This document shows positions 23,701 to 31,333 of a stretch of 64,000 nucleotides of DNA, piece after piece (position 1 is the stretch's first letter; the number at the start of each line of letters is the position of its first letter). Both the position numbers and the translations under genes were made by a program. Below the pieces are notes generated by a model. That model saw only the letters and a list, made by a program, of their open reading frames with translations, ran no database searches and had not been told where the DNA came from. Source of the stretch: Pseudomonas sp. PH1b (lineage in GTDB: Bacteria > Pseudomonadota > Gammaproteobacteria > Pseudomonadales > Pseudomonadaceae); assembly GCF_000633395.1 (NCBI RefSeq), contig NZ_AYMU01000001.1:62001-126000 (forward strand), read 5' to 3'.

Positions 23701-26700
23701 CAGCAGGCATGGTTTGCCCCGGCCAATGAGGCCAAGGGCGACGACCAGAGCCTGCACGCCCCCCTGGGCAACTGGCTGACCCTCAACGGTCAGGTCTATG
23801 GCGGTGAGCTGAGCCTGGGCTGGAATTTCAGCCGGGCGATGTTCGATACCGCCACCATCCAGCGCCTGGCAGACGAGTATGCCCAGGAGCTCCAGGCCCT
23901 GATCGAACACTGCAGCCAGTCCGAGCACCGTGGCGCCACCCCGTCGGACTTCCCGCTGGCGGGCTTGAACCAGCAGCAGTTGGACCGCTTGCCGCTGGCC
24001 CTGGCCCAGGTCGAAGACCTTTACCCGCTGTCGCCGATGCAGCAAGGCATGCTGTTCCACACCCTGTATCAAGAGGAGGGCGGCGACTACATCAACCAGC
24101 TGCGGGTAGATGTGGACGGGCTCGATCCCGAGCGCTTCCGCCAGGCCTGGCAGGCAACCATCGAGCGCCATGACATCCTGCGCAGCGGTTTCCTCTGGCA
24201 GGGCGAACTGCCGGCGCCGATCCAGGTGGTGTACAAGCAGGTCAGCCTGGAGTGTGCCGAGCACGACTGGCGCTCGCCAGAGCAGACCCCGCAAGCCCTG
24301 GACGCCCTGGCTGCGGCCGAGCGTCAACGGGGCTTCGATCTGGCCGCTGCGCCCCTGCTGCGCCTGACCCTGGTGCGCACTGGCGAGCAGCGCTACCACC
24401 TGATCTACACCAACCACCACATCCTGATGGACGGCTGGAGCAACTCGCAGTTGCTCGGTGAAGTACTGCAACGTTATGCCGGTCAATTGCCGCAGCACCT
24501 GACCGGGCGCTACCGCGACTACATCGCCTGGCTGCAACGCCAGGACGCCACCCTCAGTGAACATTTCTGGAAACAGCAACTGCAGGGGTTGGATGAGCCG
24601 ACCCGTCTGGCCCAGGCCATTGCTGGCGGTGCACGCGCGCCGCTGGAGGAGGGCCATGGTAGCCACGGCAGCACCCTCGACGAGGCTCAGACCCGCAGCC
24701 TGGGCGAGTTTGCCCGACAGCAGAAAGTTACGGTCAACACCCTGGTGCAAGCCGCCTGGCTGTTGCTGCTGCAACGCTGCACCGGGCAGGACACTGTGGT
24801 GTTCGGCGCCACCGTGTCTGGCCGGCCGGCAGAACTCAAGGGGGTGGAGCAGCAGATCGGGCTGTTCATCAACACCTTGCCGGTGGTGGCCGCGCCACGT
24901 CCGCAGATGTCGGTCAGCGACTGGTTGCAGGCGGTGCAGGAACGCAACCTGGCCCTGCGTGACTTCGAACACACGCCGCTGTACGACGTGCAGCGTTGGG
25001 CCGGCCTGGGGGGCGAGGCGCTGTTCGACAACATCCTGGTGTTCGAGAACTACCCGGTGTCCGAAGCCCTGGAAAAAGGCTCGCCGGCACAGCTGCAATT
25101 TGGCGCGGTAGGCAATCATGAGCAGACCAACTACCCGCTGACCCTGTCGGTGTTCGTCGCTGAGCGCCTGTCGTTCGACTACAGCTATTCGTGCCAGCAC
25201 TTCAGTACCGCCGCGATCCAGCAGTTGGCCGAGGGCCTGCAACAGCTGCTGCTGGCCATGATCGGCAACCCCCGGCAGTGCCTGGGGGACCTCTCGCTGC
25301 TCAGCGATGGGCAACGGATGGCCGTTGAACAAGCATCCCGCCGGGCGGCCGGGCAAGTGGGTCGGGACCTGAATATCCACCAGTTGATCGAAGCCCAGGC
25401 CGCACGCACGCCGGATGCCGTGGCGCTATTGTGTGCCGGTGAGCAACTGAGCTACGGCCAGTTCAACCAGCGGGCCAACCAATTGGCCCACAAGTTGATC
25501 GAGCAGGGCGTAGGCCCGGATGTGCGGGTCGGCATTGCCGTGGAGCGTGGGCTGGACATGATTGTTGGCCTGCTGGCGGTGCTCAAGGCTGGCGGCGCCT
25601 ACGTGCCGCTGGACCCTGAATACCCTCAGGAGCGCCTGCACTACATGATGCAGGACAGCGGCATCCAGTTGCTGCTGACCCAGTCGCCGCTGCTGGAGCG
25701 TTTGCAGGATGGCCTCGCGGTGCCGTACCTGTGCCTGGACCAGGCTCCCGTCTGGCTGGCCGGTATGGCGCAGGGCAACCCGCCTGAACGTAGCAGTGCA
25801 GAAAACCTGGCCTACGTGATGTACACCTCCGGTTCCACCGGCCGGCCCAAGGGCGTAGGCATCACCCACAATGCCCTGAGCCAGCACGCACGGGCCACCG
25901 CCAGCCATTTCAACATGACGGCTGCCGACCGTGGCTTGCAGTTCTCTACCTTCAACTTCGACGCCTTTGTCGAACAGCTGTACCCGGCGCTGATCTGTGG
26001 TGCGTCGGTGGTGATCCGCGGCAAGGCGCTGTGGGACAGCGAAACCTTCTACCGCGAGCTGATCGAGCAGGGCATCAGCATCGTCGACTTGAGCACCGCC
26101 TACTGGTTCATGCTGGGCAAGGACTTCGCCGCCAAGGGGCCACGGGACTTTGGCCGCCTGCGTCAGCTCAACCTGGGGGGCGAGGCTATGCCGGCGGAAG
26201 GCGTGGCGGCTTGGAAACAGGCCGGCCTGGATCAGGTCTGCCTGCTCAACACCTACGGGCCTACCGAAGCCACCGTGAGTGCCACGACCCATGATTGCGG
26301 CGCCTACCTGAATGGTGCTCAGCCGATGCCGGCGGTGATTCCACTGGGCAAGGCCCTGCCGGGCCGCTCCATCTACTTGCTGGACAACAGCGGCAACCTG
26401 CCGCTCAACGGTGTGATCGGCGAGCTGATGATTGGCGGCGACCTGCTGGCCCGGGGTTACCACGACCGCCCAGGCCTGACCGCCGAGCGTTTCATTCCCG
26501 ATCCGTTCAACACCGATGGCGGTCGTCTGTACCGCACCGGCGACCTGGCCCGTTATGACGCCGAAGGCGTGATCGAGTACGCCGGGCGCATCGACCACCA
26601 GGTGAAGATCCGCGGTTTCCGCATCGAAATGGGCGAGATCGAAGCGCGGCTGCTGGAGCTGGCTCAAGTACGCGAGGCAATTGTGCTGGCCCAGGACGGT

Positions 26701-28038
26701 GCGAGCGGGCCGCAACTGGTGGCTTACGTCGTGCCAGCCGCGCAGGTGGCGGCCGATACGCCCGAGGCCCAGGCGCAATTGCGCGAGCAATTGAAGGGGG
26801 CTCTCAAGGAGGTGCTGCCGGACTACATGCTGCCGGCGCACCTGCTGTTCCTCGAAGCGCTGCCGTTGAGCCCCAACGGCAAGCTGGACCGCAAGGCCCT
26901 GCCTAAAGCCGACGCGAGTCAGTTGCAGCAAGCCTACAACGCTCCGCAGAGCGAACTGGAACAGCAGGTCGCCGCCCTCTGGAGCCAGGTGCTGGACATC
27001 GAACAGGTGGGCCTGGACGACAACTTCTTCGAACTGGGCGGCCACTCCCTGGATGCCTTGCGCCTGATCGGCGCCATCAACCAGGCACTGGCTGTGCAAC
27101 TGAGCATCAATGCCCTGTTCGCGGCGCCGACTGTGGGGCAACTGGCTGGTGCGATCGCCGTTGGCCAGGCTGACAGCGCGCAGAACGTCGTCGCCCTGGG
27201 CGGCGCCGGTCAACCGCTGTTCTGCTTCCACCCGGCGGGGGGCAGCGTATATGGCTACCTGCCGTTGGCGGCGCAGTTGCGCGACCATTGCACGGTGTAT
27301 GGCGTGCTGCATCAGGCCTACCTGCAAGCCGACTGGAGCGAGGTTTCATGGCTGGCCATGATTCAGCGCTATGTCGCCAGCATCCGCCAGGTGCAGCCGA
27401 CAGGTCCTTACTACCTGGCAGGCTGGTCCCTGGGCGGGTCCATTGCCATGGACGTGGCCAGCGAACTGGAGGCGGCGGGAGAGATGGTGCGTTTCCTCGG
27501 CCTGCTCGACCCGACACCGCCTCAGGGCGCCGGGGACGATCAGGTCCAGACGCAGGAGATGCCCGTCACTGTGACGGCCGAGTCCGAGTGGCGGGCGATC
27601 ATCGACAAGCTCTGCCAGCAGTTCCCGGGCAGTGCGCAGATGATCGAGAGCCGCTTGAGGCGCGAAGCCGAGCTCGACTGGCAGAGCATCCATGGCTGGG
27701 TGGCTGGCAATATCCCCCTGGCTCCCGGCGAGCTGGATCGGGTGGTGGGGCTGTTCAAGGCCGAGTTTGACGCCTCGCTGGTCAGCGCCGTGTTCAATGA
27801 CTTGAGTGCCTTGTCTGCGGCCTATGCCTACCGTCCGTTGCAGGTTGCGCCGCGGCTGTGGTGGTCCAGCGATTATGCCCGGGAGCGGATCCAGGTCATG
27901 GAGCAGGCCATGGGTCGCGAGGTGCAGGGTGGCGAGATAGCCGCTTCATACCCTATCGAAGCCCGCCATGAAGCCATGGTGGACAGCCGAGCCTTGCTGG
28001 AGAGCTTCACAGAGCAGTTGCTGACCTGCTTGAACTGA
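14800..28038 (+). CDS. pvdD: Pyoverdine NRPS PvdD, three modules plus thioesterase (D-Ala, D-fOHOrn, Lys)
   Basis: Terminal pyoverdine peptide synthetase of 4412 residues. Domain order at approximate residues: C (175), A (656), T (LGGDSI, 1046), E (HHLVVDG, 1224), C (HHILMDG, 1694), A (2161), T (LGGDSI, 2563), E (2742), C (3206), A (3674), T (LGGHSL, 4083), thioesterase (GWSLGG, 4208). A pockets read D-L-W-N-N-A-L-T-Y (Ala), D-G-E-V-C-G-G-V-T (fOHOrn) and D-A-E-D-N-G-T-V-S (Lys). The two C domains that follow an E domain begin with the LYPLSPMQQGMLFHT block of D-accepting condensation domains. The thioesterase should release, and probably cyclise, the peptide. The start lies 12 bp after pvdJ with AGG six bases upstream of the ATG. 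A strong terminator follows directly, so this is the last gene of the NRPS operon. Confidence 0.96.
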   Translation: MQALIDSVGTLSSKERRALAILLKEKGINLFGIAPICSRGADEAPVLSYTQESQWFLWQLEPDSTAYHITTALRLTGELDLDALRHAFDTLIARHETLRTTFSEEDGTAVQVVHPPAPLDIEVIELHAGGLSYEAQVHALTDSKSQPPFDLRNGPLLRAKLLRVAADEHVLVLTQHHIVSDGWSMGVMVDELIQLYAGYRLGRTVNLPDLPIQYADYANWQRQWMDAGERERQLGYWLEQLAGEQPLLMLPLDHSRPAIQSYRGALLDIPLPEELRLGLKQLAQREGATLFMLLLASFQVLLHRYSGQADIRVGVPTANRNRVETERLIGFFVNTQVFKAEVDGQLGFNDFLQQVKQTALMAQSHQDLPFEQLVEALRPERSLSHSPLFQAMFNHQTAVKKGGQSQRLDDLSIETLSWQGRAAQFDLTLDTFESEDGLWASLTYATDLFEAATIERLAQSWVQLLQGIVQQPRQRLGDLPLLGAAEQHQLLHEWTPATGEFPSDGCVQQLVEAQALKTPDAEALLFAGQRLSYRELNARANRLAHKLIELGVGPEVRVGVALQRTPEMVVALLAVLKAGGAYVPLDPDYPQDRLEHMLRDSQAQILLTESALLSLLPAVESLQTLQLDAQPGWLDGYSTDDPAPRATPDNLAYVIYTSGSTGLPKGVAIAHRNVLALIDWSSRVYSTEDLQGVLASTSICFDLSVWELFVTLSSGGSIVLARNALELPELVDRDRVRLINTVPSAIAALQRSGQIPPSVRIINLAGEPLKQALVDSLYQQPGLVHVYDLYGPSEDTTYSTYTRREAGGQANIGRAISNTQSYILSPDLQPVPVGSAGELYLAGAGVTRGYLARPALTAEKFVPNPFSSDGGRVYRSGDLTRYRADGVIEYIGRIDHQVKIRGFRIELGEIEARLVQQAAVREAFVLAHEGDNGQQLVAYIVPSDAAMAVAGDAQATLRENIKSALKEHVPDYMVPAYLLFLEALPLTPNGKLDRKALPKVDAQQMQQVYVAPQSELEQQIAAIWADVLKLEQVGATDNFFELGGDSIISIQVVSRARQAGIRFTPRDLFQYQTVQGLASVAEQGAGGVQIDQGPVRGATALQAVQQWFFELPMSERHHWNQSVLLKPSQPLCAEVVESALQALRVQHDALRLQFRQEADGWSARFADASQRPELLWQVAVDSAQAMEQSAIEAQRSLNLQDGPLLRAVLFSLEDGSQRLLLVIHHLVVDGVSWRILLEDLQLAHTQLSAGQPLALPAKTSSTQAWAEQMQAYAQGAALQEELKYWQAQLQGVESNLPQDRPVTELQNQHASNLSSRLDKAHTQRLLQDAPAAYRTQINDLLLTALARVITRWTGEASALVQLEGHGREDLFDSIDLTRTVGWFTSMFPVKLTPQASLADSIKFIKEQLRAVPNKGIGFGALRYLGDAQAQQALAALAVPRITFNYLGQFDGSFDEQDSLFKPSGEAKGDDQSPLAPLSNWLSLDGQVYGGELSLNWTFSQQMFDSATVQRLADDYTEELKALVAHCCAPQQAGATPSDFPLAGLNQQQLDRLPVSMASVEDLYPLSPMQQGMLFHTLYEQAAGDYINQLRVDVDGLDPLRFQQAWQAAIDRHDILRTGFIWQGEVSTPLQVVHKHIALDCTLHDWRSQPQQQEALNTLATAERQRGFELDAVPLLRLTLVRIDEQRYHLIYTNHHILMDGWSNSQLLGEVLQRYAGQLPSHAPGRYRDYIAWLQRQDAQACESFWKEQLQTLDEPTRLTQALSRVAEIPAGTGHGKHHRELDLAQTARLGEFARQQKVTVNTLVQAAWLLLLQRCTGQESVVFGATVAGRPAELKGIEQQVGLFINTLPVVATPRPDMTVSQWLQAVQNRNLALRDYEYTPLYEVQRWAGLGGDALFDNILVFENYPVSEALEKGAPAQLRFGAVGNHEQTNYPLTVAVNLGASLSFEFIYARESFSEPSMVQLGGHLQGLLLSLMEHAQTGLGELPLLTRDEQRRIRQEWDHTDVVYPTHRFVHQLFADQAAKAPDAPAVFFAEQRLSYRELDTQANQLAHKLIELGVGPEVRVAIAMPRCAEIMVAFLAVLKAGGVYVPLDIEYPQDRLRYMMQDSGAWLLLTQSHLLDRLPIPDGLPTLSVERAADFAGYPASAPQVDLAEENLAYVIYTSGSTGLPKGVAVSHGPLAMHSLATGERYEMSPADCELHFMSFAFDGSHEGWMHPLIYGASVLIRDDSLWSPEFTYEQMHRYGVTVGVFPPVYLQQLAVHAERDGNPPAVRVYCFGGDAVPQASYDLAWRVLRPKYIFNGYGPTETVVTPLIWKAKAGDPCDAAYAPIGNIVGNRSAYVADANLNLLPVGVAGELYLGGLGVARGYLDRPGLTAERFIPDPYSTTGARLYRSGDLTRYRTDGLVEYVGRVDHQVKVRGFRIELGEIEARLLEQDPVLEVAVIAQPGPSGQQLVGYIVPVDAEVALSNERQAQLRESIKARLRENLPDYMVPTYLLFLEALPLTPNGKLDRKSLPKVDAQLMQQTYVAPQNELEQQIAAIWADVLKLEQVGVTDNFFELGGDSIISIQVVSRARQAGIRFTPKDLFQHQTVQGLATVAEQGEGGLQIDQGPVRGQMPLLPIQQWFFDTPVPERHHWNQSVLLKPLQVLQAQTLESALQALTVQHDALRLRFTEHQGTWSAAFADADEPVQLLWQANVADAQALQQFAEQAQRSLNLQEGPLLRAVLFTLADQSQRLLLIVHHLVVDGVSWRILLEDLQALLGNQALPAKSSSTQAWAGQLQAYASSTALQQELGYWQAQLQGVESNLPCDHDHDGLQNQHATSVETRLSKGDTQRLLQDAPAAYRTQINDLLLTALARVITRWTGDSSALVQLEGHGREELFDSIDLSRTVGWFTSVFPVKLTPQPALADSIKFIKEQLRAVPDKGIGFGALRYLGDAQAQAALAALAVPRITFNYLGQFDGSFDDQQAWFAPANEAKGDDQSLHAPLGNWLTLNGQVYGGELSLGWNFSRAMFDTATIQRLADEYAQELQALIEHCSQSEHRGATPSDFPLAGLNQQQLDRLPLALAQVEDLYPLSPMQQGMLFHTLYQEEGGDYINQLRVDVDGLDPERFRQAWQATIERHDILRSGFLWQGELPAPIQVVYKQVSLECAEHDWRSPEQTPQALDALAAAERQRGFDLAAAPLLRLTLVRTGEQRYHLIYTNHHILMDGWSNSQLLGEVLQRYAGQLPQHLTGRYRDYIAWLQRQDATLSEHFWKQQLQGLDEPTRLAQAIAGGARAPLEEGHGSHGSTLDEAQTRSLGEFARQQKVTVNTLVQAAWLLLLQRCTGQDTVVFGATVSGRPAELKGVEQQIGLFINTLPVVAAPRPQMSVSDWLQAVQERNLALRDFEHTPLYDVQRWAGLGGEALFDNILVFENYPVSEALEKGSPAQLQFGAVGNHEQTNYPLTLSVFVAERLSFDYSYSCQHFSTAAIQQLAEGLQQLLLAMIGNPRQCLGDLSLLSDGQRMAVEQASRRAAGQVGRDLNIHQLIEAQAARTPDAVALLCAGEQLSYGQFNQRANQLAHKLIEQGVGPDVRVGIAVERGLDMIVGLLAVLKAGGAYVPLDPEYPQERLHYMMQDSGIQLLLTQSPLLERLQDGLAVPYLCLDQAPVWLAGMAQGNPPERSSAENLAYVMYTSGSTGRPKGVGITHNALSQHARATASHFNMTAADRGLQFSTFNFDAFVEQLYPALICGASVVIRGKALWDSETFYRELIEQGISIVDLSTAYWFMLGKDFAAKGPRDFGRLRQLNLGGEAMPAEGVAAWKQAGLDQVCLLNTYGPTEATVSATTHDCGAYLNGAQPMPAVIPLGKALPGRSIYLLDNSGNLPLNGVIGELMIGGDLLARGYHDRPGLTAERFIPDPFNTDGGRLYRTGDLARYDAEGVIEYAGRIDHQVKIRGFRIEMGEIEARLLELAQVREAIVLAQDGASGPQLVAYVVPAAQVAADTPEAQAQLREQLKGALKEVLPDYMLPAHLLFLEALPLSPNGKLDRKALPKADASQLQQAYNAPQSELEQQVAALWSQVLDIEQVGLDDNFFELGGHSLDALRLIGAINQALAVQLSINALFAAPTVGQLAGAIAVGQADSAQNVVALGGAGQPLFCFHPAGGSVYGYLPLAAQLRDHCTVYGVLHQAYLQADWSEVSWLAMIQRYVASIRQVQPTGPYYLAGWSLGGSIAMDVASELEAAGEMVRFLGLLDPTPPQGAGDDQVQTQEMPVTVTAESEWRAIIDKLCQQFPGSAQMIESRLRREAELDWQSIHGWVAGNIPLAPGELDRVVGLFKAEFDASLVSAVFNDLSALSAAYAYRPLQVAPRLWWSSDYARERIQVMEQAMGREVQGGEIAASYPIEARHEAMVDSRALLESFTEQLLTCLN

Positions 28039-28043
28039 GACAC

Positions 28044-28087
28044 CGACAAAGGCCTGGACCGGCAACGGTCCAGGCCTTTGTCGTTTT
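28044..28087 (+). terminator. Intrinsic terminator after pvdD
   Basis: A perfect 17-bp inverted repeat (28044-28060 and 28067-28083) with a 6-nt loop, followed by TTTT, begins five bases after the pvdD stop. It should end the NRPS transcript before the REP array and the convergent fpvA gene. Confidence 0.93.
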
Positions 28088-28120
28088 CGTCATAAGCAAA
28101 TCAACGGCTCGCCCTCGCTC

Positions 28121-28751
28121 TGTAGGAGCTGGCTTGCCAGCGAAGGCGTCACCCGGGGCGCTGCATGACTTGCGGGCCTCTTCGCCGGCAAGCCGGCTCC
28201 TACGGGGATCTGCACCGTGTATCCGACTGCTGTAGGAGCTGGCTTGCCAGCGAAGGCGTCACCCTGGGCGCTGCATGACTTGCGGGCCCTTTCGCCGGCA
28301 AGCCGGCTCCTACGGGGATCTGCACGGTCTATCTGCCTGCTGTAGGAGCTGGCTTGCCAGCGAAGGCGTCGGCCCAGGCGCTGCATGACTTGCGGGTGCC
28401 TTCGCCGGCAAGCCGGCTCCTACGGGGATCTGCACGGTCTATCTGACTGCTGTAGGAGCTGGCTTGCCAGCGAAGACGTCACCCGGGGCGCTGCATGACT
28501 TGCGGGCCTCTTCGCCGGCAAGCCGGCTCCTACGGGGATCTGCACCGTGTATCTGACTGCTGTAGGAGCTGGCTTGCCAGCGAAGACGTCACCCGGGGCG
28601 CTGCATGACTTGCGGGCGCCTTCGTCGGCAAGCCGGCTCCTACGGAAGGGCATGTGGGAGGGGAGGGGAATTCATCGCGTTGCAGGATTTGGCTTGCCAG
28701 CGAATGCGCACGAGTCTCAAGGGCGCCTTCGCCGGCAAGCCGGCTCCTACA
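28121..28751. repeat. Tandem array of REP doublets (REPIN), 110-bp period
   Basis: Five copies start at 28121, 28231, 28341, 28451 and 28561, exactly 110 bp apart; a sixth, degenerate one covers 28681-28751. Each copy holds two REP halves in inverted orientation around about 36 bp, then about 25 bp of spacer. The left half has hairpin arms GCTGGC-tt-GCCAGC and the right half GCCGGC-tt-GCCGGC, so base changes are compensated inside each hairpin. REP doublets of this kind are moved by RAYT transposases in Pseudomonas; no rayT gene lies in the window. The array fills the gap between two convergent 3' ends (pvdD and fpvA). No gene is supported here. Confidence 0.93.
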
Positions 28752-28763
28752 GGAGGGGGTGTT

Positions 28764-31238
28764 TCACAGAGACCAACTGACCGTGACCATGGCATTGCGC
28801 GGGTCGCCATAGAGGCTGGTGCCGTAGTCGGTGTTGGTGCCGATGCTCTGGTAGTAGCGCTTGTCGAAGAGGTTGTTCACGTTGAGGCGGATGTTCACAT
28901 TCTCCGAGGCCTTGTAGCTGGTCATCAGGTCCACCAGGGCGTAGGACTTCTGTTCGATGCGGTAGTCGAAGGTGCTCAGGTAGTCGTTAGTGCCTTTGTT
29001 GTAGATGGTGTTCTGGCCATAGATCCCGCCACCAATGGTCCAGCGGTTCAGGTCGCCAGGCAGTTGGTAGGTGGTGAAGGCCTTGAACACACTGCGCGGG
29101 ATATCGGTGTCGAACAGGCGGCCGACGTTGGCTTCGTTGGAGTCCTTGGTGTACTTGACCGAGGCATAGGTGTAACCCGCCCCCAGTTCCCAGCCCGGGG
29201 CCAGGGTGCCGTTGATTTCCAGTTCGATACCTTCGCTGCGCACCTGGCCCGCGGCTTCGTAGCAGGTGCTTCCCACCGGGTTGCACTGGTTGGGGTTGAG
29301 TACCTTGGCGCGGTTTTCCTGGTCGATGCGGAAGATCGCCGCACTGGCATTGAGTTTGCCGTCGAAGTACTCGCCCTTGATGCCCAGTTCGTAGTTCTTG
29401 CCTTCGATGGGCTTGAGCGCGCCGTTGGAGGTGTCGAGTTCGGTCTGTGGCTTGAAGATATCGGTGTAGCTGACATAGACCGAGTGGTTCTGGTCCAGGT
29501 CATAGATGGCGCCGGCATAGCGGGTCAGGTGTCGTGTCACTTTGTTGGGCAGGCTGGAGGCGGAGGCTTTGCCGTTCCAGGTGGTGGTCACGTCGTAGTC
29601 GTACCAGTCCAGGCGTCCGCCAAGGATCAGCTTCAGGTCATCGGTGATGCTCAGACGGGTGGTGACGTAGGTGCCTTCCAGCTGGCTGGTACGGCGCTGT
29701 GTCCAGGGGTTGGCACTCATGTCCGGTTTGGGAATGCCGCTGGGCTTGTAGATGTTGGTATGGGTCTCGAGGTCGATGGGCAGGCCCTTGCCCTTGAACG
29801 TCAAGTCGCGCCGGCTGGCGCCCACCACCAGTTCATGGGTGCGCCCGAACAGCGAGAAGGGGCCGGTGACGTAACCGTCGTAGCTGTTTTGCTGGTCTTC
29901 GTAGTCGTAGCGGCCGATGTTCTGGCCGAACTCATCGTAGTTGGCGCCCATGCGTTCCGGAATGGAGCCGAGCATGTTCAGGTCCGACCAGCTCTTGCTG
30001 GCGGACAGGAGCATTTTCCAGCTGTTGGCGAAGCGATACTCCAGGCGGCTGAACGCCGTGGTGTTGTTCTGATCCCAGTACTCCCACTTGCTGCCCAGGT
30101 AGGTCGAGCGCTTGAGGTGCAGGTCGCTGCCGTCGGCTGCAACCGGCAGGCCACCCCAGGAAGTGTTGTTTCTGCCGCTCTGGTTGGAGACGCCAAAAGT
30201 GAAGGTGGTGTCTTCGTTCAGGTCGGCCTCGGTGATGCCGTAGAACACGTTGCGTTCACTGCTGACGAAGTCCTGGAAGCTGCCCTTGCTCTGATAGGCG
30301 GCGACCACCCGGCCGCGCAGGGTGCCGCTGTCGTTGAGGGCGTTGGAGGCGTCGATCTCGGTGCGGTAGTCGTCCCAGCTGCCGGCGCTGCCGGTGACGG
30401 TGACCCGCGGTGTGGCGGTGGGGCGCTTGCGCACCATGTTGATCGCTGCCGACGGGTTACCTGCGCCCTGCATCATCCCGGTGGCGCCACGCACCACTTC
30501 CACATGGTCGAAGATCGCCATGTCAGCCGAGGAGTTCATGTCCCGGCTCAGGTAGTGGGTCAAATCGTTGGGCAAGCCGTCGGTCATCAGGTTTTCGACG
30601 GCAAAACCACGGGAGTAGAAGGTCGGCCGCTGCGGACCGTCCTTGGTGATGGAAATGCCGGGGGTGGCCTTGAGCACATCCTCCAGGGACCTCATGTTCT
30701 GGTCATCCATGCGCTGGCGGGTGATGACCGTGACCGACTGCGGGGTTTCCCGGGCCGTCAGCGACAGCTTGCTGGCGGTCTGCATGGCCCCGGTGGTGTA
30801 GGAACCTGTGTCCTCGGTGGTGGTGCCCAGGCCCTGGCCGCTGATGGTGCTGGTCCCCAGTTCCAGCGAGCCGTTGCCACCATGGTTGCGGATAGTGACC
30901 GAGTTGTCCTTGAGGGTGTAGGCCACCCCCGTGCCATTGAGCATGGCCGCGATGGCCCGCTCCGGCGAATAGCTGCCGCTGAGAGCGTTGCTGCGCTTGC
31001 CTTGCACATCGTCAGGGTTGTAGAGCACCTGCATATTGGCCTGGCGCCCGAACTCCTGCAGGGCCGCAGACATGGACTGCGAGACGATGTTGAAATGGAT
31101 CTCCTGGGCCTGGACCTGAGCCATCAAGGGCAGGGTCAGGGCCAGGCCCAGGGTGCGGGAAGCCATTTTTGGCGAGAACGCCTGGCGAAGCAGTGCTTTC
31201 GTCAGAGGGGTCAGTCGGTGTTGTGCGGGCATGCTCAT
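28764..31238 (-). CDS. fpvA: TonB-dependent ferripyoverdine receptor FpvA
   Basis: Outer-membrane receptor of 824 residues for uptake of iron-loaded pyoverdine. The N-terminus has a long signal peptide (hydrophobic stretch about 31-46, ending AQVQA). A secretin/TonB short N-terminal signalling domain follows (about 47-125, with NIVSQSMSAALQEFGRQ and SYSPERAIAAMLNGTG). Next are the plug (TPQSVTVITRQRM, then VEVVRGATGMMQGAGNPSAAINMVRKRP) and the beta-barrel, ending VTVSWSL. The signalling domain marks a transducer type, which would act through an anti-sigma factor on FpvI and PvdS. ATGs at codons 1 and 3 are both possible; AAGAG lies just upstream of the first. It sits downstream of pvdE on the same strand with a 95-bp gap that holds a Fur-box-like site. 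The partner anti-sigma FpvR is not in the window. Confidence 0.95.
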   Translation of the reverse strand: MSMPAQHRLTPLTKALLRQAFSPKMASRTLGLALTLPLMAQVQAQEIHFNIVSQSMSAALQEFGRQANMQVLYNPDDVQGKRSNALSGSYSPERAIAAMLNGTGVAYTLKDNSVTIRNHGGNGSLELGTSTISGQGLGTTTEDTGSYTTGAMQTASKLSLTARETPQSVTVITRQRMDDQNMRSLEDVLKATPGISITKDGPQRPTFYSRGFAVENLMTDGLPNDLTHYLSRDMNSSADMAIFDHVEVVRGATGMMQGAGNPSAAINMVRKRPTATPRVTVTGSAGSWDDYRTEIDASNALNDSGTLRGRVVAAYQSKGSFQDFVSSERNVFYGITEADLNEDTTFTFGVSNQSGRNNTSWGGLPVAADGSDLHLKRSTYLGSKWEYWDQNNTTAFSRLEYRFANSWKMLLSASKSWSDLNMLGSIPERMGANYDEFGQNIGRYDYEDQQNSYDGYVTGPFSLFGRTHELVVGASRRDLTFKGKGLPIDLETHTNIYKPSGIPKPDMSANPWTQRRTSQLEGTYVTTRLSITDDLKLILGGRLDWYDYDVTTTWNGKASASSLPNKVTRHLTRYAGAIYDLDQNHSVYVSYTDIFKPQTELDTSNGALKPIEGKNYELGIKGEYFDGKLNASAAIFRIDQENRAKVLNPNQCNPVGSTCYEAAGQVRSEGIELEINGTLAPGWELGAGYTYASVKYTKDSNEANVGRLFDTDIPRSVFKAFTTYQLPGDLNRWTIGGGIYGQNTIYNKGTNDYLSTFDYRIEQKSYALVDLMTSYKASENVNIRLNVNNLFDKRYYQSIGTNTDYGTSLYGDPRNAMVTVSWSL

Positions 31239-31275
31239 GTGCTCTTATAGATCCGGCAAATGTAGTGACTGTTAA

Positions 31276-31290
31276 TGGTATTAATTCTCA
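31276..31290 (-). promoter_or_regulatory. Fur-box-like site upstream of fpvA
   Basis: On the minus strand TGAGAATTAATACCA matches the 7-1-7 Fur pattern TGATAAT-N-ATTATCA at 11 of 14 positions. It is about 38 bp upstream of the fpvA ATG. The word TGAGAATTA recurs upstream of fpvI. Confidence 0.45.
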
Positions 31291-31333
31291 GTTCTATCTG
31301 TATGACGCACCAGTTGCCATAAACCGGAAATAT

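Noticed and set aside
28121-28751. CRISPR array
   Set aside because: The repeat period is 110 bp, the spacers are conserved between copies and the units are paired REP hairpins; no cas genes are present.
28605-31250. 881-codon plus-strand frame antisense to fpvA
   Set aside because: It begins inside the REP array and mirrors a clear TonB receptor; it has no recognisable domain and no ribosome binding site.
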